Assembly: GCF_024220175.1 (NCBI RefSeq)
Contig: NZ_CP098502.1
Span: forward strand, 372,001 to 436,000
From: Paraconexibacter antarcticus
GTDB lineage: Bacteria; Actinomycetota; Thermoleophilia; Solirubrobacterales; Solirubrobacteraceae
Direction: 5' to 3'
Length of the DNA stretch: 64,000 bases
Under the pieces are notes generated by a model, which saw nothing but the letters and a program-made list of their open reading frames with translations, had not been told where the DNA came from and did no database searches. Both the position numbers and the translations under genes were made by a program. Shown piece by piece: positions 8,556-16,042 of this stretch; within the stretch, counting starts at the first letter, position 1, and every line of letters begins with the position of its first letter.

Positions 8556-9194
8556 CTAGGAGGCCGGCTCCACGACTTCGACGTGCAGGCCGCACTCGGT
8601 CTTCTCCGTGCCCGCCCAGCGACCCTCGCGGCCGGAGCCGGGGAGGGTGCACGGCGCGCAGCCGATCGACGAGTAGCCCTCGTCGTGCAGCGGGTGGTAC
8701 GGCAGCTCGCGGTCGAGGATCCGCGCCCACAGGTCCTTCTCGGTCCACGCGGCGAGCGGGTTGTACTTCCACATGTCGCGGCGCTGGTCCCACTCGATGA
8801 GCTGGGCGCCGGCCCGGGTCTCGGACTGCTCGCGGCGGATGCCCGTGATCCACGCCTGCGCACCGTCGAGCGACCGCTCGAGCGCGGCGACCTTCTCCGC
8901 GCCGCAGCAGTGCTCCGGGCCGTTCCACGGCGCCCCGCCGGACGACGCGTCCTCCACGGCGATGTCGACGCCGAAGTGGTCCTCGAAGCGCTTCCAGGTC
9001 GCGAGCGTCTCGGGGAAGAGGACGCCGGTGTCGATCGTGACGACCCGGACGCGGTCGAGCGCATCCGCCCGCGCGAGCTCGTCGAGGATGACCGTCTCCT
9101 CCTTCTGGAACGAGCACAGGAAGACGAGCGGCTCGTGGGTGACGGCCTTCGCGAGCGTCTGCTCGAGCTCTTCGGTGAGGGAGGTGGTGGTCAT
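8556..9194 (-). CDS. cysH: Adenylylsulfate (APS) reductase, CysH family
   Basis: A 212-residue thioredoxin-dependent reductase that turns APS into sulfite and AMP. The 4Fe-4S cysteines that separate APS reductases from PAPS reductases are present: the CC pair at 96-97 and CAPC at 179-182. The catalytic cysteine is Cys201 in ECGLH near the carboxy terminus. The nucleotide pocket includes SFQKEE and TIDTGVLF. The absence of cysC in the operon and of a kinase domain in CysN agrees with APS as substrate. It lies 31 bases downstream of the sulfite reductase gene. Confidence 0.95.
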   Translation of the reverse strand: MTTTSLTEELEQTLAKAVTHEPLVFLCSFQKEETVILDELARADALDRVRVVTIDTGVLFPETLATWKRFEDHFGVDIAVEDASSGGAPWNGPEHCCGAEKVAALERSLDGAQAWITGIRREQSETRAGAQLIEWDQRRDMWKYNPLAAWTEKDLWARILDRELPYHPLHDEGYSSIGCAPCTLPGSGREGRWAGTEKTECGLHVEVVEPAS

Positions 9195-9225
9195 GGTCGG
9201 CGTACGGGTCGGGAGGCGACGCCGG

Positions 9226-11037
9226 CTAGACGGCGCACTCGCCCTCGCCGCGGGCGACGACGAAGGGGACGTCCTTCGTCCAGTCGATGAACTCGTTCAT
9301 CGTGTCCAGGCCGAAGGCGGCCGGGGCCGCGAGCGGCCTGGCGACGTCCTCGAACGCCTTCGTGCCGACGCGCAGCGCGAAGTCGTTGAACGCCTCGCCG
9401 TCCTCGCGCTCGGACTCGTAGAGCTTGATCCACGCCTCGACGATGTCCGGGACCTTCTTCGCGGGCATGCGGACCTTCAGGCGGGTGCCGTACTTCACGA
9501 CGCCGTTCTCGTAGACGCCGCCGATGTGCGCCACGTACGCCGGGATCGTGTGCTCGCCGACCTTGATCGACGCGCCGTAGAACCCGATGTTCGCGATGTG
9601 GTGCTGCGAGCAGCCGTTCGGGCAGCCGGACATCTTGATCTTGATCTCGCGCGTGAGCTTGTCGGTGAGGTTCAGGGACTCGACGCGCTCCTTGACCGCG
9701 CGGTTGAGGCCCATCGAGCTCGTGATGCCCATCTTGCAGCTGTCGGTGCCGGGGCAGGAGACGACGTCGGTGATCGTGCGGACGCCGGGGTCGCCGAAGC
9801 CGAGCGCCTTCAGCTCGCGCCACAGCGCGTAGACCGACTCGTTGCGGACCCAGCGGAAGACGAGGTTCTGCTGCACCGTCGTGCGCGCGAACCCGCCGCT
9901 GTAGTCGCGCATGAGCTGGCCGAGCGCACGGAACTCGTCGGGCGTCAGGTCGCCACGGTCGATCTTGGCCTCGACGGTCGAGAAGCCCTCCTGGCGCTGC
10001 GCCTGGACGTTGTACTCGCAGAACGCCTCGTAGCCGGCGGCGTCGCCGTTCGGGGAGGAGACCGTCGCCGTGGGGGACCCGCCCGCCCGAGCCTGCGCCT
10101 CCTCGTCGATGACGAACAGCTTCTCGTCGATCGAGAAGTCGCGCTCGTTCACCCAGTCGCCCTTGAGCTCCTCGACGACCATCTCGCGGACGGCGTCGAT
10201 GCCGTCGCGGTCGACGAGGACCTTGATGCGGGCACGGGCACGGTTCGGGCGCAGCCAGTCCTGGTCGTTGTACACGCGGAGGATGGCCTCGGCGACCTTG
10301 AGGTAGTCGCCGTTGTCGGCCTCGGCGAAGTCCCAGAGGACCGGCGCGACGCGCGGCATGATCGAGGTGCCGCCGCCGACGACGATCTCGAAGCCCTTCT
10401 TCCCGCCTGAGATCTTCGACAGGAACGCGATGTCGTGGATCTTCGTGATCGAGCGGTCCTTCGTCGGCGAGCCGTCGAACGCCGTCTTGATCTTGCGCGG
10501 CATGAGCTGCGTCGTCGGGTGGCGCACGAAGTAGCGGACGTAGGCGCCGGCGTACGCGGTCGGGTCGAAGATCTCGTCGGGGCAGACGCCGGCGAACGGA
10601 TCGCCCGTGACGTTGCGGACGGTGTTGCCGCAGCCTTCGCGGCTGGACAGCTTCGCCGCGGACAGCTTGCGGATGAGCTTCGCCATCTGCGCGAGCGGCA
10701 CGTGGTGGATCTGGATGTTCTGGCGCGTCGTGATGTGGCCCTTGTTCAGCGGGGCGAACTCCTCGACGACGTCGGCGAAGGCGTCCATCTGGTCCGGCGT
10801 CACGCCGCCGAAGGGCAGCTTGATGCGGACCATGTTCACGTTCGGCTGACGCTGCCCGTACACGCCCTGCTTCAGGCGGAAGCCGATGAAGTCGGTCTCG
10901 GGGGTCTCGCCGTCGAGGAACTTCGCGGCTTCGTTCTCGAAGTCGTCGAACTCGTGCTCGAGGATCGGGATGACGTGTCCCGGGACGTTCTCGTAGATCT
11001 CGGGGTCGCTCAGGGAGCCGCGGCCAGTAACGCTCAT
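9226..11037 (-). CDS. sir: Ferredoxin-dependent sulfite reductase (siroheme, 4Fe-4S)
   Basis: A 603-residue nitrite/sulfite reductase with two internal ferredoxin-like and siroheme-binding repeats. Cluster ligands are Cys428 and Cys434 (SCPGTDSC) and Cys472 and Cys476 (GCPNGC). Siroheme-contacting basic residues lie in the TTRQNIQIH stretch (about 103-111). By sequence alone it could be an assimilatory nitrite reductase (NirA). Its place as first gene of an operon with cysH, cysD and cysN argues for sulfite to sulfide, a six-electron reduction. It has a predicted leaderless promoter with a palindrome in it. Confidence 0.92.
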   Translation of the reverse strand: MSVTGRGSLSDPEIYENVPGHVIPILEHEFDDFENEAAKFLDGETPETDFIGFRLKQGVYGQRQPNVNMVRIKLPFGGVTPDQMDAFADVVEEFAPLNKGHITTRQNIQIHHVPLAQMAKLIRKLSAAKLSSREGCGNTVRNVTGDPFAGVCPDEIFDPTAYAGAYVRYFVRHPTTQLMPRKIKTAFDGSPTKDRSITKIHDIAFLSKISGGKKGFEIVVGGGTSIMPRVAPVLWDFAEADNGDYLKVAEAILRVYNDQDWLRPNRARARIKVLVDRDGIDAVREMVVEELKGDWVNERDFSIDEKLFVIDEEAQARAGGSPTATVSSPNGDAAGYEAFCEYNVQAQRQEGFSTVEAKIDRGDLTPDEFRALGQLMRDYSGGFARTTVQQNLVFRWVRNESVYALWRELKALGFGDPGVRTITDVVSCPGTDSCKMGITSSMGLNRAVKERVESLNLTDKLTREIKIKMSGCPNGCSQHHIANIGFYGASIKVGEHTIPAYVAHIGGVYENGVVKYGTRLKVRMPAKKVPDIVEAWIKLYESEREDGEAFNDFALRVGTKAFEDVARPLAAPAAFGLDTMNEFIDWTKDVPFVVARGEGECAV

Positions 11038-11044
11038 GGCCGGA

Positions 11045-11071
11045 ACAATAGCGGGAAATCCGACTCGGATT
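11045..11071 (-). promoter_or_regulatory. Promoter of the sulfur operon with an embedded palindromic operator
   Basis: On the minus strand a TATTGT box ends seven bases before the sir ATG. Seventeen bases further upstream is a weak TTAATC -35. AATCCGACTCGGATT (11057-11071), a perfect 7-1-7 palindrome, fills the -35 to -10 interval, where a bound repressor would block RNA polymerase. The regulator is not in the window. An Rrf2-type sulfur regulator is one possibility, by analogy only. Confidence 0.6.
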
Positions 11072-11101
11072 AAGGTGTTTTCCGCACCGAAATGGTAGGA
11101 A

Positions 11102-11120
11102 AGCCGATCAGGCTTCGGCT
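11102..11120 (-). terminator. Intrinsic terminator after the secreted OB-like gene
   Basis: On the minus strand AGCCGA and TCGGCT form a perfect stem with a seven-base loop, followed by TTTCCT. It ends transcription of the gene stopping at 11201 before the sulfur operon promoter begins. Confidence 0.5.
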
Positions 11121-11200
11121 AAGCGGGCTCCGAGAGGGGTCGAGGACGGCGGTGGGCGGCGGCGAGATGTCGCTCGCCGCCGCCCGGGTGTCCGCCGGGG

Positions 11201-11779
11201 TCAGCCGGTCGTGGTGGAGGAGGACGGGGCCGGCGAGGGGGACGCCGGGGGCGCGCCGCGGCCGGGGCCGCCCGGGCCCCGGTGGCCGCCAGGGCCGCCA
11301 GGGCCGCCGGCAGGCCTGAAGGTGCTGTCGTGCGCGAAGACGGTCGTGCCGTCGTCGGAGACCGAGACGTGGATGTCGTCGCCGGCCTTCAGGTCCGCCA
11401 CCGTCGCGGAGCTGCCGTTGCGCTGGATCGTCGCGCCGGACGGGATCGTCACCGTGACGTCCTGGTACGGCACCGCCGTCGTGCCCTCGGTGATCGTTAC
11501 GTCGCTGCCGGAGACCGACTTCACCGTGCCGTTGTCCTCGGTCTCGGAGATGTACGCGGTGCCCGCCTTGTTCAGGACGGTCTCGACCGCGTGGACGGCA
11601 CGATCGTGGCCGCCGCGGGGACCACCGTCGCGCGGGATGCTCATCGCGCCGTTCGTCGTCCCGGCGCTCCTGGTCGGCGACTTCGTGGCGGCGCCCGCTC
11701 CGGCGATGCCGGCACCGGCGCCGGCGAGGGCGCACACGGCGCCGATGGCCGTGGCGCGCATCGTGAACTTCGACTGCAT
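11201..11779 (-). CDS. Secreted protein with a DUF5666/OB-like domain and Pro/Gly-rich tail
   Basis: A 192-residue protein with a signal peptide (about residues 1-30, ending in GAGAAT). The middle (about 85-150) is a beta-rich segment, with DVTVTIPSG, TVADLKAGDDIHV and SDDGTTVFA, like the small OB-type DUF5666 domains of exported proteins. A Gly/Pro-rich then Ser/Pro-rich tail ends in SSSTTTG. AAGGAG lies seven bases before the ATG, a classic Shine-Dalgarno and unlike the leaderless genes around it. Function is unknown. It probably sits outside the membrane or in the cell wall. Confidence 0.7.
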   Translation of the reverse strand: MQSKFTMRATAIGAVCALAGAGAGIAGAGAATKSPTRSAGTTNGAMSIPRDGGPRGGHDRAVHAVETVLNKAGTAYISETEDNGTVKSVSGSDVTITEGTTAVPYQDVTVTIPSGATIQRNGSSATVADLKAGDDIHVSVSDDGTTVFAHDSTFRPAGGPGGPGGHRGPGGPGRGAPPASPSPAPSSSTTTG

Positions 11780-11883
11780 GGGAATGCTCCTTGGGTCGGG
11801 GTGACACGAGGAGGATCGGCGGCCGCGCTGGGCGTCCCGTGGGACGGCGCTGGGAGTCGGCTGAGACCGCGGGAGGCGGCCGT

Positions 11884-11926
11884 GACCGTCAGCTCACGCA
11901 GGACTCATCTGCGTCAGCTGTCAGTC
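11884..11926. repeat. Dispersed palindrome, TGTCAG family, copy 2
   Basis: Same length and layout as the element at 2836-2878. It shares CACGCAGGAC in the left arm and the 18-base right half. The outer left arm has diverged, so pairing is imperfect. It sits five bases after the stop of the small minus-strand gene at 11931 and may terminate it. Confidence 0.7.
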
Positions 11927-11930
11927 GCCG

Positions 11931-12155
11931 CTACCAGGGGTGCGCGTCGCCCCACTCGGTGGGGCCGTCGGGCTCGCGCCCGGTCTGCTCGAGCAGGGCG
12001 GCACGCAGCCACGGATCCTGCCGCTCCTCGGCCGGAGCGGCCGCCGGCATGGTCTCGCGCAGGAACTGCTCGACCGCGGCGAGGACCGCGGCGGCTTCGG
12101 CGTCGGTGGCGGCCGTGCTCACGACCATCTCGAGCTGGGGGCGACGGTTCGGCAT
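11931..12155 (-). CDS. Small protein, possible acyl-CoA carboxylase epsilon subunit
   Basis: A 74-residue protein without signal peptide or membrane segment. After a short start comes a VVSTAATDAEAAAVLAAVE stretch and then DPWLRAALLEQTGRE. The first part resembles the actinobacterial carboxylase epsilon fold, in which a strand is followed by a TxEExAAL helix. The second part, with a lone Trp before a helix, also fits. Those subunits stabilise the AccA/AccD-type complex. The gene is about 4 kb from accD and not co-directional in a single operon, so the assignment is inference. A CATGAT box nine bases upstream may be its -10. Confidence 0.45.
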   Translation of the reverse strand: MPNRRPQLEMVVSTAATDAEAAAVLAAVEQFLRETMPAAAPAEERQDPWLRAALLEQTGREPDGPTEWGDAHPW

Positions 12156-12177
12156 GCATCCGGCATCATGCCACGCC

Positions 12178-13125
12178 GTGCCCGAGCTCATCGTCCTGGA
12201 CCGCGCGGCCGTGCTCGCCGCGGTCAGCCCCGCCGCCGCCATCGACGCGGTCCGCGAGGCCTTCCTCGCCCACCACCGCGGGGAGTGGGTGATGCCGAGC
12301 AAGGTCTACCTCCAGGCCCCGCCGCACGGCGACTTCCGCGCGATGCCCGCCCGTGGGGGCGACCTCGCGATGCTCAAGTGGATCTCCTCGTGGCCGTCGA
12401 ACGCGGCCCGCGGGCTCCCGACCGTCATGGGCGTCGTCATCGTCAACGACGCCGAGACGAGCGCCCCGCTGATGATGCTCGAGGCCGGCGCGGTCACGGC
12501 GCTGCGCACGGGCGCCGTCGCCGCGATCGCCGCGCAGGCCCTGGCTCGAGAGGGTGCGAGCACCGTCGGCCTCATCGGCTGCGGCGAGCACGGCGCCTGG
12601 GCCGCCCGCTGCCTGCAGACCGCCGGCTACGGTCCCGGCGTCTGCACGGACCCGCGGGACGAGGTGGCGGAGGCGCTCGCCGCCGAGCTCGGGTGGACCG
12701 CCGGGACCCGCGCCGAGGCGCTCGCGTGCGACGTCGTCTGCTGCGTGACGCCGGGCTTCGAGGTCGTCGTCGACGCGGGCGACCTGCGGCCCGGCATGCA
12801 CCTGAACATGCTCGGGGCGGACGGGCCCGGCAAGGCCGAGGCGTCGCTCGGCGCCGTCGCCTCCTGCGCGCTCTTCTGCGACGAGTGGGCCCAGGCGTCG
12901 CACGGCGGCGAGCTCACCGGGGTCGTCGAGGCGGGGATGGTCACCCGCGAGCAGGTGACGGACCTCGGCGCCGTCCTCGCCGGGGAGGCCGTGGGCCGTC
13001 CGGGGCCGGAGGCCGTGACGCTCTTCGACTCGACCGGCCTGGCCATCCAGGACCTTGCGATCGCCGCCGCGGCGCTCGAGGTCCACCGCGCCGGCGGCGT
13101 GCAGGCGCAGACCGTGCGCCTCTGA
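12178..13125 (+). CDS. Ornithine cyclodeaminase / mu-crystallin family oxidoreductase
   Basis: A 315-residue NAD(P)-binding enzyme. Family features are the substrate region with MPSKVYLQ, Lys67 in LAMLKW, Arg110 in ALRTGA and the Rossmann loop GLIGCGEHG (about 131-139), then an SDDV-like proton relay region near VVVDAGDL. Relatives include ornithine cyclodeaminase, alanine dehydrogenase of archaea, ketimine reductase and NADP-dependent synthases of siderophore precursors. No neighbour decides between them. The GTG start is the only suitable in-frame start and is 22 bases from the divergent small gene's ATG. Confidence 0.85.
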   Translation: MPELIVLDRAAVLAAVSPAAAIDAVREAFLAHHRGEWVMPSKVYLQAPPHGDFRAMPARGGDLAMLKWISSWPSNAARGLPTVMGVVIVNDAETSAPLMMLEAGAVTALRTGAVAAIAAQALAREGASTVGLIGCGEHGAWAARCLQTAGYGPGVCTDPRDEVAEALAAELGWTAGTRAEALACDVVCCVTPGFEVVVDAGDLRPGMHLNMLGADGPGKAEASLGAVASCALFCDEWAQASHGGELTGVVEAGMVTREQVTDLGAVLAGEAVGRPGPEAVTLFDSTGLAIQDLAIAAAALEVHRAGGVQAQTVRL

Positions 13126-13149
13126 CCGGGTCATGCGGCGGCGCCGCCG

Positions 13150-13300
13150 TCAGCCGACGAGCATCGCCCCGCCCGTCGCGTCGAGCAGCAGCTCGTCGAC
13201 GAGGCCGAGCAGGTGGGCCGCATTCGCCTGTAGGTCCTGGGTCAGCGCGGGGTGCTCCGCGCGGTGCCCGTCCCCCGGCCCGGCACCGGGGTGCCCGGGC
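13150..13300 (-). other. Possible small coding segment or gene remnant
   Basis: In the gap before the methyltransferase gene, the minus strand keeps an open frame whose last 35 or so codons end almost always in G or C. It would encode a helical leucine-rich stretch (NAAHLLGLVDELLLDATGG) before a TGA at 13150. No ATG, GTG or TTG lies in frame at a sensible distance, so it may be the decayed 3' end of a gene or chance coding-like sequence. Nothing else was seen in this 200-base gap except the methyltransferase promoter. Confidence 0.25.
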
Positions 13301-13311
13301 CGCCGGCGGGA

Positions 13312-13317
13312 TACGCT
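13312..13317 (+). promoter_or_regulatory. -10 box of the methyltransferase gene
   Basis: TACGCT nine bases before the ATG at 13327. No Shine-Dalgarno is visible. Confidence 0.4.
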
Positions 13318-13326
13318 GGGACACCG

Positions 13327-14103
13327 ATGCTGCCGGCCGCCCTTGAACGCCTCGAGACAACGGTCCCCGACGACGCGCTCGTGCTCGACGTCGGCGGCTG
13401 GGGCGCGCCGCTGAACCGGGCCGACTGGGTGCTCGACGCGCAGCCGTACGACACGCGCGGCCCCGATGGCAGCCACGGGGAGGTGCGCGAGCGGTTCACC
13501 TCGCGTACGTGGGTCACGCGCGACGCGTGCGACCGCACGCCCTGGCCCTTTCGCGACGAGCAGTTCGACGTCGCCGTGTGCGTCATGACCCTCGCCGACC
13601 TGCGCGACCCGATCTGGGTCTGCAGCGAGCTCTCCCGGGTGGCGAAGTCCGGGTACGTCGAGGTGCCGACGATCGTCTCCGAGCTGCTCCAGCACGAGGG
13701 AGACGACGCCGGCGGGCAGCACCTGGGCTACGCGCACCGCCGCTGGTTCGTGCAGATGGAGGGCGGCGAGCTCGTCTTCGTCCACAAGGCCCACGACATC
13801 CACCACGACTGGTCGCTGCGGATCTCGCAGCGCTGGCAGGAGCGGATGACCGTCGCCGACGAGCGGCAGGGCCTGTTCTGGGAGGGGACGCTGCCCGCGC
13901 GCGAGCGGCTGCTGCTCTCGCCCAGCGACCATCGCCACCTGCGCGACGACCTCGCCGCGCACCTGCACCGCCGCTTCGAGCCGACCGCGGCCGAGCTCGT
14001 CGTCCGCCAGGGCTGGGGCGTCGCCCGCCACGGCCTGTACCTCGTCGGCCAGCCGCTGCGGACCGCCACCTCGCGGATGGTCGACCGGATCGTGGGCCAC
14101 TAG
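13327..14103 (+). CDS. SAM-dependent methyltransferase (class I)
   Basis: A 258-residue protein with a class I methyltransferase core. Motif I is VLDVGGWG (about residues 19-26). An acidic post-I strand and a motif IV-like stretch FDVAVCVMTLADLRDP follow. In this family the motif IV region often precedes a proline-rich acceptor site. The second half has many Trp and His residues, and the acceptor is not recognisable. The open frame extends upstream, but the ATG at 13327 gives the normal distance to motif I and lies nine bases after a TACGCT box. It converges on phoD. Confidence 0.75.
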   Translation: MLPAALERLETTVPDDALVLDVGGWGAPLNRADWVLDAQPYDTRGPDGSHGEVRERFTSRTWVTRDACDRTPWPFRDEQFDVAVCVMTLADLRDPIWVCSELSRVAKSGYVEVPTIVSELLQHEGDDAGGQHLGYAHRRWFVQMEGGELVFVHKAHDIHHDWSLRISQRWQERMTVADERQGLFWEGTLPARERLLLSPSDHRHLRDDLAAHLHRRFEPTAAELVVRQGWGVARHGLYLVGQPLRTATSRMVDRIVGH

Positions 14104-14120
14104 CCCGGACCCCCCGTGCC

Positions 14121-14149
14121 GCGAGATGCAGCTCACGGCCGCATCTCGC
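14121..14149. terminator. Hairpin between convergent methyltransferase and phoD genes
   Basis: GCGAGATGC and GCATCTCGC form a perfect nine-base stem around an eleven-base loop. It is the only strong palindrome between the two convergent stop codons and is a plausible bidirectional terminator. Confidence 0.5.
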
Positions 14150-14193
14150 ACCATGGTCCCGAGCGACCTCACTCCCACCGCTGTCCCGCGCGG

Positions 14194-15864
14194 TCAGGCC
14201 GCCGGGCCGTGCACGCCCTTCACCGAGGTCTGACCGGGCTTCAGGTCGTACGTGAAGGTCGCCGACGGGAGGAGCGCCGTCGACTTCCGCTTGATCGTCT
14301 GCAGCCGGACGAGCTCGCAGCGCAGGCCGCTGCCGGACGCCTTCATCGCGCCGAAGCCGTGGTGGTCGAAGTCGGCCTGGTCGACCCACGGGTTGACGGC
14401 GCGCAGCGCGTCGATGATCGCGCTCGGCGTCGCCGGGTTCGCATCGTTGCCCGGGATCTTCACGCCGCCGCCGGCGTCGAGGTCGGTCTCGCCGAGGCCC
14501 TGCGAGGTGATCGACCCGGCGACGAACTCGACGGCGACGGAGTCCGCCGCCGTCTTCGAGTCCTCCGCGACCCGGACGTCGCCGGTGATGAACGTGTGGA
14601 TGTCCCCGGTGACGAAGACGACGTCCTTGATCGCCTTGGACTGGATGTGGGTGAGGAGCTCGGTCCGCTCCTGCGGGTAGCCCTGCCACGAGTCGAAGCC
14701 GTAGAACGAGTCGCCAAGGACCTTCGTCGGCATGATCGTCACCTCGTTGGCGAGGATCTTCCACGTCGCCTTGGAGGCGGCGAGCCGCTGCTTGACCCAG
14801 TCCATCTGCGTGCGCCCGAGGAAGTCGCGCGGCTGGTTGTAGTCCGCGCAGGCCGGGGCGACCGCGTCACCGCACGGCTGGTCGGCGCGGTAGCGGCGCT
14901 GGTCCATGACGATGAGCTCGACGGTGTCGCCGAAGGTCAGCGAGCGGTACAGGCGGTCGCCCTTCGCCCCCGCGAAGGCCGGCATCGACTCGAAGAACGC
15001 CTGGTAGGCCGCCTTCTTGCGCTTCGCCGAGAAGCGCTTGACCGGCGGCAGGCCGCCGTCGGCCGGCTTGCCCGCGTAGTTGTCCTGCACCTCGTGGTCG
15101 TCCCACAACATGACCATCGGGAACTTCGCGTGGACCTTCTGCAGCGACGTGTCCGAGCGGTAGAGCTTGTACTTGTCGCGGTAGTCCTGGAGCGTCAGCG
15201 CCTCACGCACGATGCCCTTGTTCGGCCCGGGCCGGCCGATCGGGTCGTTGCGGACGCCGGTCTTCAGGCCGCTCTTGTCGTGGCCGACCGCGTGGTAGGT
15301 CTCGGCGTAGATGTAGTCGCCGAGGCACACGACGAAGTCGTAGTCGCCCTTCGCGAGCACCTCGTGCGCGTTGTAGTAGCCATGCGAGTAGTCCTGGCAG
15401 GAGAAGAACGCGAAGCTCACCGGCTGCTTGGAGCCGGCCGGCGGCGCGGTCCGGAAGCGGCCGACGTGCGACTCCGCCGTCCTCGTCGCGAAGCGGTAGT
15501 AGTACTCCTCGTACGGCTTGAGCCTCCCGACGCGCGCCTTCACCGCGTGGTCGATCTTCGCGCTCGTCGCGATCGCCGTCCGCTGCACGACCTTGCGGAA
15601 GCCCTCGTCCGTCGCGATCTCGAGCTCGACCCGGCCCGCGCCCTCGACGCCGTCGAGCCGCGTCCACAGCGTGACCCCGGACGCGCTCGGGTCGCCCGCG
15701 ATGACCCCCTCGGCGAAGCGCCCGCCGCGGTAGAGGCCGGCGGGCCTGGAGCGCGTCAGGCCGAGCGCGGCGGTCTGCGGCGCGAGGATGATGGCGCCGG
15801 CACCGGCGGCGGCACCGGTGAGGAAGCGGCGCCGGGTGAGCGGCTGCGCGTGCGGGTCGGACAT
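14194..15864 (-). CDS. phoD: Alkaline phosphatase D, Tat-exported
   Basis: A 556-residue secreted phosphodiesterase/phosphomonoesterase of the PhoD family, which scavenges phosphate with Fe3+ and Ca2+. A twin-arginine signal, TRRRFLTGAAAG, lies at about residues 10-21. The amino-terminal PhoD_N domain has GVTLWTRLDG. The metallophosphatase core has SCQDYSHG, CLGDYIYAE, MLWDDHEVQDNY and TGDIHTF, which carry the usual metal-binding Asp, Asn and His residues. GGAGGT six bases before the ATG is a good ribosome binding site and excludes the longer frame. Regulation by phosphate is expected, but no PhoB-like box was recognised. Confidence 0.94.
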   Translation of the reverse strand: MSDPHAQPLTRRRFLTGAAAGAGAIILAPQTAALGLTRSRPAGLYRGGRFAEGVIAGDPSASGVTLWTRLDGVEGAGRVELEIATDEGFRKVVQRTAIATSAKIDHAVKARVGRLKPYEEYYYRFATRTAESHVGRFRTAPPAGSKQPVSFAFFSCQDYSHGYYNAHEVLAKGDYDFVVCLGDYIYAETYHAVGHDKSGLKTGVRNDPIGRPGPNKGIVREALTLQDYRDKYKLYRSDTSLQKVHAKFPMVMLWDDHEVQDNYAGKPADGGLPPVKRFSAKRKKAAYQAFFESMPAFAGAKGDRLYRSLTFGDTVELIVMDQRRYRADQPCGDAVAPACADYNQPRDFLGRTQMDWVKQRLAASKATWKILANEVTIMPTKVLGDSFYGFDSWQGYPQERTELLTHIQSKAIKDVVFVTGDIHTFITGDVRVAEDSKTAADSVAVEFVAGSITSQGLGETDLDAGGGVKIPGNDANPATPSAIIDALRAVNPWVDQADFDHHGFGAMKASGSGLRCELVRLQTIKRKSTALLPSATFTYDLKPGQTSVKGVHGPAA

Positions 15865-16010
15865 CGGGTGACCTCCAGCGGGGAGCGGGACAGGGACGGC
15901 GTGAGGACACGCCGACGCTATCCGCTCCAGCACACGCGGTGGCGGGATGGGGCGGTCGCGGACGGATGTGCGACGCGCCCCTGGCCAACGATGGGTCGGG
16001 GCGGGCGTCG

Positions 16011-16030
16011 GTGCCGCTCCGCAGCGGCAC
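16011..16030 (-). terminator. Hairpin terminator after accD
   Basis: GTGCCGCT and AGCGGCAC form a perfect eight-base stem with a four-base loop, twelve bases after the accD stop. No T-run follows, as is common for GC-rich actinobacteria. Confidence 0.5.
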
Positions 16031-16042
16031 GACCGCGACGCG

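Noticed and set aside
11038-11200. Riboswitch (SAM-type) before the sulfur operon
   Set aside because: The -10 box ends seven bases before the sir ATG, so there is no leader to fold. The hairpin at 11102-11120 lies upstream of the promoter and fits a terminator of the previous gene.
11791-12177. Longer start for the OCD-like gene
   Set aside because: That extension overlaps the small minus-strand gene and its terminator palindrome; the added sequence is Arg/Gly-rich and unlike the family.
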